Source of the DNA: Serripes groenlandicus
Lineage: Eukaryota; Mollusca; Bivalvia; Cardiida; Cardiidae
DNA length: 64,000 bases
Assembly (NCBI GenBank): GCA_031761405.1
Contig: JASEVX010000011.1
Location: forward strand, 65,885,217 to 65,949,216
Direction of reading: 5' to 3'
The translations under genes were made by a program, and so were the position numbers. The notes below the pieces were generated by a model. The model saw only the letters and a program-made list of their open reading frames with translations. It was not told where the DNA came from and made no database searches. Below are positions 12,346-21,533 of this stretch, piece by piece. How positions within the stretch are numbered: position 1 is the first letter of the stretch; every line of letters starts with the position of its first letter.

Positions 12346-12556
12346 GTCAGTGTTAATGCTCTCCACGCAACCATGGGCACCAAAGAGGGAAGCCATTACT
12401 ACCATTTTTAAAGTACTTAGAATAGTCCTACATAGGGGAGCTTCATCACTAATACCAGATCACTGCTTTAAGTTGTATCCCATTCTTCTGTGTTTACTTC
12501 TTTAATTGATCACGTACAAGCGCTTAAAGCATTCGGTCCACTGCACACGAAAATAG

Positions 12557-12641
12557 CATTCAGCACTCCTCAGCAGATTTCGAGACTCTACATCTACAAG
12601 ATAGATGTAGGGTACAGAAATCTGCAGAGGAGTGCCGAATG
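12557..12641. repeat. 85-bp snapback hairpin
   Basis: CATTCAGCACTCCTCAGCAG is inverted as CTGCAGAGGAGTGCCGAATG. The next blocks AGATTTC / GAAATCT and CTACATCT / AGATGTAG are also paired, leaving a very small loop. The arms differ at only a few positions. It may be a foldback MITE or a failed-replication snapback. Confidence 0.75.
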
Positions 12642-12863
12642 ACGAAAATAGGTTGGCACAATACGTGAATATTCGTATATCCAAGTCCAGCTATGTACAC
12701 CAACCCAAGAGAATTAACGAATCCAGTGGACCGATTAGTGTATGCGCTTGTCCGTGGTCAATTTATAGTCACGATACCTATTCGTTTGATTTGTACAGGT
12801 TTAATCCCGGGATTTAACGAGATCCCTTTTTGTCCCTACTCGGCTCGTTTGCTTTGGTTTCGC

Positions 12864-13054
12864 ATAACCCTTTCCCATACTCTGCAGAAGACAACTTTGA
12901 AATTATCTAGGCTAAATTATGAACATTCTGTATAAATGAAAGTATAGTTATTTAATAAAGTTAAAAGCATGGTGGCAAAAGGAGAAATATAATTCTCAAT
13001 ATTGTTGTCTGCTGCAAACGTGTCAAAATGCGTCTGCATGTGGGAAACGGTTAA
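12864..13054. mobile_element. TTAA foldback MITE copy
   Basis: Begins ATAACCCTTTCCC and ends TGTGGGAAACGGTTAA. The inner arms CTGCAGAAGACAACTTTGAA and TTGTCTGCTGC are present, and the central palindrome is partly deleted. Confidence 0.65.
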
Positions 13055-13384
13055 TCTCATAAACATATATACAGTTGTCATCTTATAAGAGAAGGAATAT
13101 TACCGACCTTCGAGATATTTGAGAGCAGCGAAGTGTCAGATCAGCCTTCGCCTCCGTACAGTGTGATAGGGTTATTCACTAGTCGTTATCTGTCCATGGA
13201 AATGTCCAGGAAGACTGATATGAAACAGGATGACAAAGCAAGTGCAGAGAAACCTCCCGAAATGGCACCTCTGTGGAGTGAAAACCTCTTTACAACGACA
13301 TATTAATATTTTGCCTAATTTAACGAAAACCAAATAGACAATACTCGTTTTATCCAAAGACATGTTATTTTTGGGATTGAGACG
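13055..13384. other. Non-coding, nothing recognised
   Basis: A 63-codon minus-strand frame spans part of this stretch but shows no motif or compositional bias supporting a gene. Confidence 0.4.
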
Positions 13385-13457
13385 GAAACATTGTGGGAAA
13401 AGGAGAAATTACTCGTAACGAGCAATTTCTCTTTTTTGTTCACAATGTTTCCCAACG
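13385..13457. mobile_element. TTAA foldback MITE core fragment
   Basis: Only the central part survives: AACATTGTGGGAAAAGGAG, an AAATTACTCGTAACGAGCAATTT-type palindrome and CACAATGTTT. Confidence 0.5.
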
Positions 13458-13931
13458 GTACCTGCTTTCAGATACATTAAACTATGTGTATATTAGAAGA
13501 ATGCTTTCACATTTAAAGAGCAAAACGACTGCATTGTTTTGCCAGTTTTGCATTTGGAAGATTCCACAGCCAATTCTAGGAATATCAAGATAACAATGTT
13601 GATTTGAACAGTAAAGAGCTTTCTAGTCAGACGGCGCGGGTGCGCCGGCCGACCTGGCTCTATACTCATGACACATGCTTCACAAAATCTGTTCCAGCAG
13701 TTAAAGGATTATACATACAGAGTTATATACATTTTTGTGAAAAAAAGCGAATTGCTTGTAACTTGTAACTTGTAATTTGTCCTTCCCTTATGATCATTTC
13801 AAAAGTCATCTAACCGACGTCGAGTCGAGGACTATCAATCAAGGGGTGGTAAGTTCGAATTAAGTCTCGCTTAGCCAACATATCTTTCGATGTTTAATAA
13901 AAGTCATTGTGAATAGCGTCATTCGTCTTCC
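13458..13931. other. Old dispersed repeat and tRNA-like trace
   Basis: 13.55-13.68 kb repeats the family seen at 9.64 kb (GGCTCTATACT end, GC-rich CGGCGCGGGTGCGCCGGCCG palindrome). Near 13,850 a GGTAAGTTCGAATT box recalls a decayed SINE B box. No gene. Confidence 0.35.
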
Positions 13932-14092
13932 TTAACCCTTTCCCACCTGCATACATATTTTGACGCATGTGCAGCAGACGACGTCTGAAAACATCGTGGA
14001 AAAAGGAGAAATTGATTTTAATGAGCAATTGATCCATTTGCCATAATGTTTTCAATTATATTCAATTAATAGATATTTTTGCCTAAACATAA
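13932..14092. mobile_element. 3'-truncated TTAA foldback MITE
   Basis: The left end TTAACCCTTTCCCACCTGC is well preserved, followed by GTGCAGCAGACGACGTCTGA and the central palindrome. The right arm is missing after TTTTTGCCTAAACAT. Confidence 0.65.
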
Positions 14093-14518
14093 AAAACTGA
14101 AATACTATAAAAACTCGTTACACCCGAACCAATATCAAACACGTTTAATGCCGACTGCATCACGAAAATAGATAAAATCGAAAAAGTTAACGTGCTGCCA
14201 GCAAGGGGCTAACTGCAGATCACACATTACATTTGGACATATATTCACAAATTACAATACAGTACTTTGATATTTCCGTATAATGAATAATGTTGCAGTT
14301 GAACCCACCATATTGTATACACAGAACATACTTTTTCTGAATGACGGTATTTCACAAAGAGGTCGTGGAACACATAGCATGTCATATCAAAGTCAGAAAT
14401 AGGTATCTGCATAATAATGATAACTATATTTAGGGTTCAATTTTAAATATCAATTAAAAAAACATCTGTATCTACATTGTCTGGTTATTAAAACAAACAA
14501 AATGTGGTATCCGTGTTT
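14093..14518. other. Non-coding, nothing recognised
   Basis: AT-rich text with no supported gene or repeat. Confidence 0.4.
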
Positions 14519-14725
14519 TGCCCTGTTCTGGCGATTCTGCAACAGACAACTTTCGAAAATATTGTGGCAATAGGAGAAATTGCCCATGATGAGCAATTCC
14601 CCCTTTTGCCACAATGTTTTCAATTCTAATTTTATAATTCAACTCTCACTTATGGAGATACTTTAACATATTTGACCAAATGTTTCAAAGCCGTCTGCTG
14701 CAAATTTGTTGTTTGTGGGAAGTGT
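14519..14725. mobile_element. TTAA foldback MITE copy
   Basis: CTGCAACAGACAACTTTCGA, AAATTGCCCATGATGAGCAATT and AAAGCCGTCTGCTGCAAATT are in the family order. The right end TTTGTGGGAAG abuts the LINE fragment, so one of the two was cut by the other's insertion or by deletion. Confidence 0.6.
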
Positions 14726-14739
14726 GCCAACATATAGGC

Positions 14740-15790
14740 GTCACTTCTTCATTGAGGAGATTCTTGCCCTTTTGTTTGCAGACGACGTTTCTTGTTTATC
14801 CGACACTGTATTTCGCTTACAGCAACAGTTAAATACTATCCAAAGATATTGTCAAACAGTAGGAATGAAACTAAATTTAGACAAAACTAAAATAATGGTT
14901 TTCCGAAATGGTGGTATTATAAAGAAAAACGAGAAATGGTTTTATAACGGAAAAGAAATTAAAACTGTCTCCTGCTATAAATACTTAGGTTCACACTTTA
15001 CATCGCGTTTATGTTGGACACAAAGTAAAATTAATCAATCAACACAAGCAAAAAAAGCATGCTTTTGAATTTTAAGATCACAAAGAAAATTTTGTTATTT
15101 TAGTCCACAAGATGCTTTCAAATTATTTGAATCGATGATTAAACCAATTCTCTGTTTCGCGTCAAATATATGGGGCGAAGAATATAGCCATACTATTGAG
15201 AAAGTTCATATCAACTTCTGTAAACGCATTAGTTATCTAAATCAGAATACTGCCGATTGCTTTGCTTTCAGTGAATGTGGTAGATATCCTCTTGCTGTAT
15301 CATATATGTCACAATATATTACATTCTGGCTTAAGCTGACGGAAATGTCAAATACAAGATACCCAAAGCAATGTTATTATCTGCTCAGACGACTCGATGA
15401 AATTGGCAGAAATACATGGGCGACTAAAATAAAACATTTATTACATGAAAATGGTTTTGGGTTTGTGTGGATATCTGATGGAGAAGAAAAAATAGGTGAT
15501 TCATCAAAAGCAAATTATCATAAATACTTTAAATCACTACTAAATACGGAAAGATATTTATCACTTGATATGTCGTTTAATAATCGCCGTATATTATCAA
15601 ATTTCAGATGCTCAAGCCATTGTTTAATAATATTGAAAAAGGTAGACATAAAAACATTGATCATAACTTACGTTTTTGTGATTTGTGCCTTAAACGAAAT
15701 ATACATGTGGTGGAAGATGAGTTCCATTTCTTGATGGTATGTCTTGCTTATGTTGAGCTCAGGACTTTATACTTCCACGAGAAATAGAAA
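14740..15790 (+). pseudogene. LINE reverse transcriptase 3' fragment, broken
   Basis: Remnant of a non-LTR retrotransposon ORF2. The frame contains the catalytic FADD box (14,775-14,786) followed by a typical LNLDKTK block and a KYLGSHF block, the usual C-terminal order of the RT palm and thumb. Everything upstream of FADD, including the endonuclease, is missing. A TGA at 15,066-15,068 interrupts the frame, which continues in phase from 15,069. Near 15,640 a frameshift is needed to reach a CxxC...EDEFHFLMVC block typical of the zinc-knuckle tail of several LINE clades. It cannot make active enzyme. It is a different, older lineage than the copy at 56.7-58.9 kb, judging by the divergent text. 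Confidence 0.8.
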
Positions 15791-16368
15791 TCATCATATC
15801 CAACAAAAGAATTATTCAATGAAATAATGGCTAATCCCAGATCGATGTGCATAAAATCTCTTGCGAAATATAAGTTAAGTTATATGGAAAATAATATAAG
15901 CTAAGCCATACGTTTTCAATTAATGTATTATTAAATAAAACATTATTCGTATATGTATTGTATAACTTGTGTATAATTGGTATGAACTCTCTATATAAAA
16001 AATAGTACGCGAGATAAGAATTATGGCATAACATAATCTAACTAAGCATAGTAAATAATAATACAAATGTTTCAGAATATCTGCAGAATGCAGTTCTGAA
16101 AGCAGTCCTTTACATTTCTGACTTAAACTTGAAAGGGATTTTACACATCTCAGAGTATACATATCTTAACATTCATGCGTCGTCTGCTGTAGAAAGAGTC
16201 TTAGTATTTGTGATATAGGTTTTGGGTCTGATAGGCAACAGATTTATAAAACATGTGTTTAATGTGTGACCAATGACTTTTTACATTGTAAACAGAGTTA
16301 AACCATACCATTAAAAAAATAAATAAAAAAAATGCACTGAGACAGGGCTGGTGACCATATGAGCTAAA
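15791..16368. other. Non-coding flank of Polinton-like element
   Basis: AT-rich. An isolated GTCGTCTGCTGTAG near 16,180 may be one MITE arm. No terminal inverted repeat of the neighbouring Polinton-like element is visible here, which fits truncation at this side. Confidence 0.4.
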
Positions 16369-16914
16369 TTAATATATATATTTAGCGCATGAAGTTGGTC
16401 CAGAAACGATACACGTAAACGGATGTTGAAATATAAATTGCTGCTGCTTAAAAGTCATTTCATGCTGCTGCTGTTGCTTACAGGACATTTCATGCTGCTG
16501 CTGCTGCTGCTTGAAGGGCATTTCCTGCTGTTGCTGCTGCTGCTTAACGGACATTTCCTGCTGCTGCTGCTGCTTAAAGCACATTTCCTGCTGCTGCTGC
16601 TGCTTTAACGACATTTCCTGCTGCTTCTGCTGCTGCTGCTGCTGCTGCTGCCTAAAGGGCATATCTTGCTGCTGCTGCTTAAAGGACATTTCCTGCTGCT
16701 GCTGCTTAAAGGACATTTCTTGCTGCTGCTGCTGCTGCTGTTGATTGAATATCATTTTCTGCTGCTGTTCATGTTTGAAGGTCATATCATCCTGTCGGTA
16801 CTTCAGCCGCTGTTGAGTTTCGTTCGATACTTCAGGGTGTTTTGTTTTAACATGTCTATTTAAGTCTTGTGCCCAAGCATAGTCTCTGTTGCAAAACCGA
16901 CACTGGTGTTTCAT
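16369..16914 (-). pseudogene. C2H2/polyQ protein truncated in ATPase P-loop
   Basis: The 181-codon frame starts at the ATG at 16,912-16,914. Residues 5-26 form one C2H2 zinc finger (C-x2-C-x12-H-x4-H). Residues about 48-160 are glutamine runs separated by short EMSFK-like spacers. At the end HPFTCIVSGPTSC leads into what should be a Walker A loop (GPTxxGK[ST]); here it reads CAK and then runs into TATATA and a stop. The expected role is the Polinton DNA-packaging ATPase with an N-terminal zinc finger. The loss of the whole nucleotide-binding fold means no ATPase activity. The zinc finger/polyQ segment is open and might still be translated. Confidence 0.7.
16437..16745. repeat. Interrupted CAG/CTG trinucleotide tracts
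   Basis: Runs of 3-8 CTG (CAG on the minus strand) alternate with 12-18-bp spacers meaning EMSFK or similar. They encode the polyQ blocks of the overlapping minus-strand frame. The plus-strand poly-Leu and poly-Cys frames are shadows. Confidence 0.9.
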
Positions 16915-16975
16915 ATTTGATGTGCACTTCTCAACGTCTTTTTGTCAACTTACTATCATTGTATGAGATATCTGT

Positions 16976-17704
16976 TTATATATTTTCAACATCATTGGCT
17001 TTAATCCAGCTGTTAAATGTCTTCGGGTATCCGAGCCACTTCACAAACACCTCGCGTAGACCGTTTCTTCGTCGACGTTTTAACACTTTTTCTACCTTGA
17101 AAAGACCATCTCTGCTCTTATGAACTCTTTGTAATTCGCTTGAATAAAACGTGCCTTTTATTGGATCTCCATCGTAATCCACAATGCTATATATTGGAAT
17201 GCCTTGTTTAAGATATCGACGTTAAATTGTGAATACTTCTTCTGTCCATTTCTGTTGGTAATCTCGTTGAAAATTTCGTCTATTACTAGAAATGCGTACC
17301 TTGTCACCTATTTTTAACTTGAATGTTTTGACTATTTTCTTATCTTTCTTTGCTACTTTCTTTTTCATAGAGTCCACATACATATGCTTCCACATCACAG
17401 CCTTATTTGCTATGTTGATACTCTTTGGTGACTTCCCACTTAATGCGCTATGAGACCTCGAATTGTAATTGTTAACGATGTCTTGTAATGCATTCAAGTA
17501 ATGGTATGTCCGCTGATGTGTAAAGTATCTGTACATCATTACTTTTAACGTGCGGATGACCCTCTCCGCATAATTTGCATGCGTGATGTTGTGTGTGACG
17601 TAATGTTCCACTTCTTCTTTGTCGAGAAAAGTTCTGACCCATCTGTTTTTCCATTCACTGCCAGGATCAGACCGGATTTCTTTAGGTTTCCGACTCGCTT
17701 TAAA
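16976..17704 (-). pseudogene. Polinton integrase with chromodomain, broken
   Basis: C-terminal part of a retroviral-type (DDE) integrase. Reading on the minus strand from 17,704, a SDPGSEW block carries the second catalytic aspartate and NYAERVIRTLK carries the catalytic glutamate about 34 residues later. The first aspartate and zinc-binding region are missing. After an SH3-like region (KIGDKVRIS, 17.3 kb) a TAA at 17,222-17,224 stops the frame. The same phase continues as GIPIYS...DYDGDPIKGTFY, then a chromodomain-like tail with FVKWLGYP and W..A.DVEN. The gene thus has a 5' truncation where the 51-bp minisatellite begins and one nonsense mutation. Family role: inserting element DNA into host chromosomes, with the chromodomain reading histone marks. 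Confidence 0.85.
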
Positions 17705-17808
17705 TCGCCCATCATGACTACAATTACATCAGGTATAATACTAACAAAGAACTGTCAGCCCATCATGACTACAATTACATCAGGTATAACACTAACAAAG
17801 AACTGTCA
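17705..17808. repeat. Two inverted copies of the 51-bp unit
   Basis: CATCATGACTACAATTACAT and CAGGTATAATACTAACAAAG then AACTGTCAGCC occur twice in a row. This is the reverse complement of the unit that makes the 1.08-2.40 kb array. It begins exactly where integrase similarity ends. Confidence 0.9.
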
Positions 17809-18117
17809 TAGATTATTCACTTTCTTGCTTCGAAATGTGGTTTGATTGTTAATGTGTACACCTCACTGTGTCAGTAATAGTCTGTCTATATGCGACAAGC
17901 ATGACATTTGGATATAAACAAGATTTTATAGATTTTCCAAGAAATCAGGATAGATAAGATAACCTTTACAGCATTTATCAAGAACTTTAACTCTTAACTT
18001 TATTATAGAGGTGGCTACTGTTCAGAGATTTATTCCCTATGATACATTTCCATGCTGGTGATTCACTCACTTATTTTATGACAATTGAAAAGAAATAAAG
18101 AATAAATGCAAGCGTAA
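17809..18117. other. No gene recognised
   Basis: AT-rich. A short + strand frame near 18,010-18,100 following a TTATTATAG acceptor-like sequence could be a further exon of the neighbouring + strand gene, but nothing confirms it. Confidence 0.35.
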
Positions 18118-18351
18118 GTCCTAAATATATTTGGGAAAAACAATGAAGTTTGCTTCACGTTATTTAATGATGCAGTATATATAAATCTTATGGATGCTAA
18201 AACTTGCTTTGTGATGGATATTTTTGATTTCTCTAGAATGAAATCAATTTCATTTAATGTTCGGGAAGTTAATGAACTTCGCGCATTACTCTCTTGCTGT
18301 AACTATAAAGATAATAATACATATAGTTTTCGTTGTTTCCATAAATCATAA
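18118..18351 (+). CDS. Putative exon or small ORF, 77 codons, unknown
   Basis: Open from 18,118 (after a TAA) to TAA 18,349-18,351; the first ATG is at 18,190. The codons before that ATG (FTLFNDAVYINL) look as protein-like as those after it, so an upstream exon is likely. The arrangement VYINL ... MKSISFNVREVNELRALL distantly recalls the strand-helix pattern of PC4-type single-strand DNA-binding domains, but this is a guess by eye. It is on the opposite strand to the Polinton genes around it. I do not recognise the product. Confidence 0.35.
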   Translation, partial: VLNIFGKNNEVCFTLFNDAVYINLMDAKTCFVMDIFDFSRMKSISFNVREVNELRALLSCCNYKDNNTYSFRCFHKS

Positions 18352-18608
18352 TTTTAAATAGTATAATCAAATTTTAATAAGTAATCTATTTTTTTTTCAT
18401 TCCTTCGGGTTTCTCCTCTCTTTTATTTCTTTTTAATTCGATTGTCATATAAATATTGGATATATAAAAATAGTAAAAGTTCTTCTTTAGATATATATTA
18501 GATCCAATATGTATCTAAGAACTTTGCTGACATTTTTATTTCATAAATATATGTTTAACACTTTGGTAATATTTTGTATATAATAACAATGATATTAATT
18601 GTCTTCAG

Positions 18609-19156
18609 ATCTCACCAATTAGATCATTTGGTCAATCCCATACCCAGCTGTTCTCCCCAGATCAATTACAGCTAGTAAGTAATTTTCATTAATTAATTCT
18701 TTAATATATAAATGATGTTGAAAACCTCTTCTCTATTTATCACAATGTTCTCAATGTTTATCAACTATAAATATATCATGAATCAAGTTCTTCCCATCTA
18801 TGAATATTCATTATATTGTATATAAGAATAATTTAATATATACATCCAGAAATGTATATATATATAATTATACTTAATTTCTTATATTTTATAGAACGTC
18901 AACGATTTTGTGGGAGACGAAGAAGTTTTCTTCGCTATCCCGGTGAGTTATTCTCGTTTCTATATCTTTGTAATGACAATATTGGAATATCATATATCAC
19001 CGCTTGATATATTTATGTTTTCTAAGTGAATATCGCTCCTTTTCCTAATATGTTTATGCAACAGCAAGATATAGTAGTGATGTTTTTGTTTTTTTATTAT
19101 TATTGTTTCAGGTGAATACAACAACACCAGCAAAAGATGTAACAACGGATAATTGA
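18609..19156 (+). CDS. Three short phase-0 exons of an unknown gene
   Basis: Three segments bounded by consensus splice signals: 18,609-18,674 (TTCAG before, GTAAGT after), 18,895-18,942 (TTTATAG before, GTGAGT after) and 19,112-19,156 (TTTCAG before, ending in TGA). Lengths are 66, 48 and 45 bp, so all junctions are phase 0 and the joined frame of 52 codons has no internal stop. The peptide is polar and hydrophilic with FVGDEEVFF in the middle. The first segment has no start codon in this frame, so the 5' end lies upstream. It resembles no family I know. It could be a spliced gene of the Polinton-like element or a host gene 3' end. Confidence 0.5.
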
Positions 19157-19211
19157 TTTTATTTCAATTCATTTTTAATTCATATTTAAACATAGTAAAG
19201 AACAATCAATT

Positions 19212-19945
19212 TCAAGCTTGTTTTATTTTATAATGACCATAAGCCAGCGAACTAATTCCATATTCTAACAGATATCTCTTATCATCAAAACTACATAATG
19301 AAATCTTATTAATACTCTCACAATATATTTGATGATCATGACTTCGCAATAAATTCATTGTTGCCATCGTTGACGATTCATCAAACAATGTGTTTTTATA
19401 ATCTTCTTATGTTAATTCGTTTTTAACTATGACTTTTGCCACACCCTTTGCACGTTTATCTTCTTTACCTTCACAGGAATAAGCATACATTTTCGATCTC
19501 AAACCACAATATTCTTTTATCAATTTTGCACTTGTCTCGCTTTTCATTTTACCCATAACCTTTTTATTGATATCACTTTGAAGGTAATGATTTTTTGGGA
19601 AGTCTGACGTATCAAATAAATGAGAGTGAGAAAACATATCTTGGAAAACATCTGCAGTATTACAACTAAATAGAAAAGAATCTGTATCTGTCATTTGAAG
19701 TTGTACACTATTCCCATAGATTTTCTTAAATTCATACATTGTATGTTTTGATAAGTCTAGAACCGTCATGCCGATATAGATAGGTTTGTTCATTTTCACT
19801 TTGTGGCGAGAGAGCTCTATACCGGCAAGATCTTCTGAAAATATCCTATGACTCTTGTAAGTGGGTTTCGCAGAGAGTTTCTTCAACCTTTTCTCTGTAT
19901 GACAAAGTTCTACAGTTATGTGCTTCCGAAGGTTTTCCATGAAAT
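19212..19945 (-). pseudogene. Polinton DNA polymerase B C-terminus, nonsense
   Basis: The minus-strand frame (ATG at 19,940, open a little upstream) carries a HTEKRLKKL.AKP block, IFSEDLAGIE, NKPIYIG and the polymerase motif C TDTDS about 88 residues in, with the two metal-binding aspartates intact. A TAA at 19,407-19,409 ends the 177-codon frame. The same phase continues for another 64 codons to TGA at 19,212, with a conserved-looking SFDDKRYLLEYG...AYGHY tail. The exonuclease, TPR and motif A/B regions are absent: similarity stops at about 19,945, just before a dispersed repeat. Family role: replicating the element from a protein primer. This copy is dead. Confidence 0.85.
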
Positions 19946-19974
19946 ATAGTAGGAATGATATAAGACGATTTATT

Positions 19975-20190
19975 AAACAAGAGGGCCATGATGGCTCTGG
20001 AATCGCTCACCTTTTTTTTCACTTTAGCTATATAAGGCCCGCCCCCTGGCGGCCATAGTTTCTGACCAATCAACTGGGCTTAAAGGAATCTGATAGAGGG
20101 TCACCCTAGGAACATTTCTACAAAATTATTTGAAAATCGGCCTGACACTTTTGGAGGAGAAGATATAAAAATATAACACTATCATTCAAC
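19975..20190 (-). repeat. Mollusc-type dispersed repeat
   Basis: It starts AAGAGGGCCATGATGGCTCT and runs through CTGATAGAGGGTCACCCTAG to GAGGAGAAGAT. From memory this phrase set is widespread in bivalve sequences; that is recollection, not a search. It sits exactly between the cut polymerase gene and the next element gene, so it may mark the insertion or rearrangement that removed the polymerase N-terminus. Confidence 0.5.
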
Positions 20191-20283
20191 GTCTGGTGTG
20201 GAAATGAATTGAAACGTCTTGAATACAAATTTAAGTATTCATATGCAAATTTTAAGTGTGATATCCAATCAGTTTTTCTAAAC

Positions 20284-20493
20284 TTACTCATAATCAAATA
20301 TGATATTCAATCCATTTTTGTTTTTTTCAGGGATAGCTTCCACTTTTTGTTTTATATTGTTATTTATTCCAGAAATGGTAGATTCCTTCACAGTATCACT
20401 TGTTTTGTTGAGTATATTTCTAGAATGTTGATTATCCTCTTGTAATAAATGATCATATTTCATTTTCGGAATTAACACTAGTTCTTGAGCCAT
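20284..20493 (-). CDS. Small conserved-type Polinton-like protein, 69 aa
   Basis: ATG at 20,491-20,493, stop at 20,284-20,286. The N-terminus AQELVLIPKMKYDHLL has the look of a conserved start seen in invertebrate Polinton-like elements (recollection). The rest is hydrophilic and lysine/asparagine-rich. At 69 aa it may be a shortened version. I cannot assign a function; a minor virion or DNA-binding protein is possible. It lies in the same orientation as the polymerase and the next gene upstream. Confidence 0.45.
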   Translation of the reverse strand: MAQELVLIPKMKYDHLLQEDNQHSRNILNKTSDTVKESTISGINNNIKQKVEAIPEKNKNGLNIIFDYE

Positions 20494-20845
20494 AATACAC
20501 ACGGTTTAATAAGCTGAATAATTTGTCTTAAATGTTTTAATAATAATTGTTTACGTGCTGAGAAAGTAACGATCTTTGATACTAGTTTTCGAATGACGTT
20601 TCGAAATTGTTTCAGCTTGTTTTTAATATTCTCAGATAAATTCCATGATAGAAACTTTATGATTATTCAACTTTTGAGAGATAATTAATATAAATATGAA
20701 AACATGGAATGAGACGAAGTTTGATACAATATATAACAGTTTAAAAAGTGGGGATTAAACGCATTTAATACAAATAGGATTTAAAAGAAACGACAAAACA
20801 TAGTAACGTGAAATAGGTTTATACATTTAGAAGATAAAAGTAAGT
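20494..20845. other. Intergenic stretch in the Polinton-like element
   Basis: AT-rich with no supported frame. It should hold the promoter of the gene ending at 20,284 and the 3' end of the gene starting at 21,439. Confidence 0.4.
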
Positions 20846-21439
20846 TTAAAAATCAATAATTACAATCATTTTTATATATAAAATTATCAAGAGAATTTCT
20901 AATCTGTCTTCTAAGCGCATAATTGTCAAAACCATTCTGTTCATTTTTCTTCGCCATTGGTCTGTTTTCATAATCGCTAGAAAGTCCTTACTCGAAATCA
21001 CCATTTTACGTATTTCTATAACTCCAGGAGAAATGTTTGAAATCTTCATTATATCTCCCCACGAATTTAGGATATCGTCTTCATTAACTTCTTTAAGCAT
21101 AGTGTCAAAGTAGAAATCAATATAATATTCTTCATCGTCTTCTTCTTCAGAGTCCATGATACAATCATGTTGTGTCTGTGATGGATGATCTATAGAACAG
21201 CCATAACAATGTTTCTTCCTAGCTAAACGTTTCACCCCTAATAAGGCTTTAGCATACACAAAGTCAAAGTATGATCTCATCAACATTACTACGGCACCAT
21301 TTTTAATTGAATGATCAACTGGAACATCCAATAATTGTTGTTCTGTCTCATCATAGTGTGTTATTAAGGAATCCGAAATGTTATTATCATTATAAACGCC
21401 GTCTATAAACACATTTTCGTTGGAAGTGTCTGCCATCAT
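20846..21439 (-). CDS. Unknown Polinton-like protein with C-H-C cluster
   Basis: 197 codons from the tandem ATG ATG at 21,434-21,439 (an in-frame TTG lies further upstream but is unlikely). The N-terminal 50 residues are acidic and polar. A middle block reads RLARKKHCYGCSIDHPSQTQ then HDCIM, giving a C-x2-C-x2-D-H-P...H-D-C cluster that could bind zinc; the acidic run SEEEDDEE follows. I recall similar HPSQ..HDC blocks in small proteins of invertebrate Polinton-like elements, function unknown. The last 34 codons look less protein-like than the overlapping frame ending at the neighbouring TGA, so a late frameshift is likely. It is preceded on its strand by TATATATAGAGC, a plausible TATA box. 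Confidence 0.55.
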   Translation of the reverse strand: MMADTSNENVFIDGVYNDNNISDSLITHYDETEQQLLDVPVDHSIKNGAVVMLMRSYFDFVYAKALLGVKRLARKKHCYGCSIDHPSQTQHDCIMDSEEEDDEEYYIDFYFDTMLKEVNEDDILNSWGDIMKISNISPGVIEIRKMVISSKDFLAIMKTDQWRRKMNRMVLTIMRLEDRLEILLIILYIKMIVIIDF

Positions 21440-21533
21440 GCAATCTGTGAGAGTGTCAGACAATTAATGTTGTTATAGCTCTATATATAATGAATATGTA
21501 AATGATATTGTAATTAACGGTTTTTTTGAAAAT

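Noticed and set aside
16423..16863. Plus-strand poly-Leu and poly-Cys frames
   Set aside because: Shadows of the CTG tracts that encode glutamine on the other strand.
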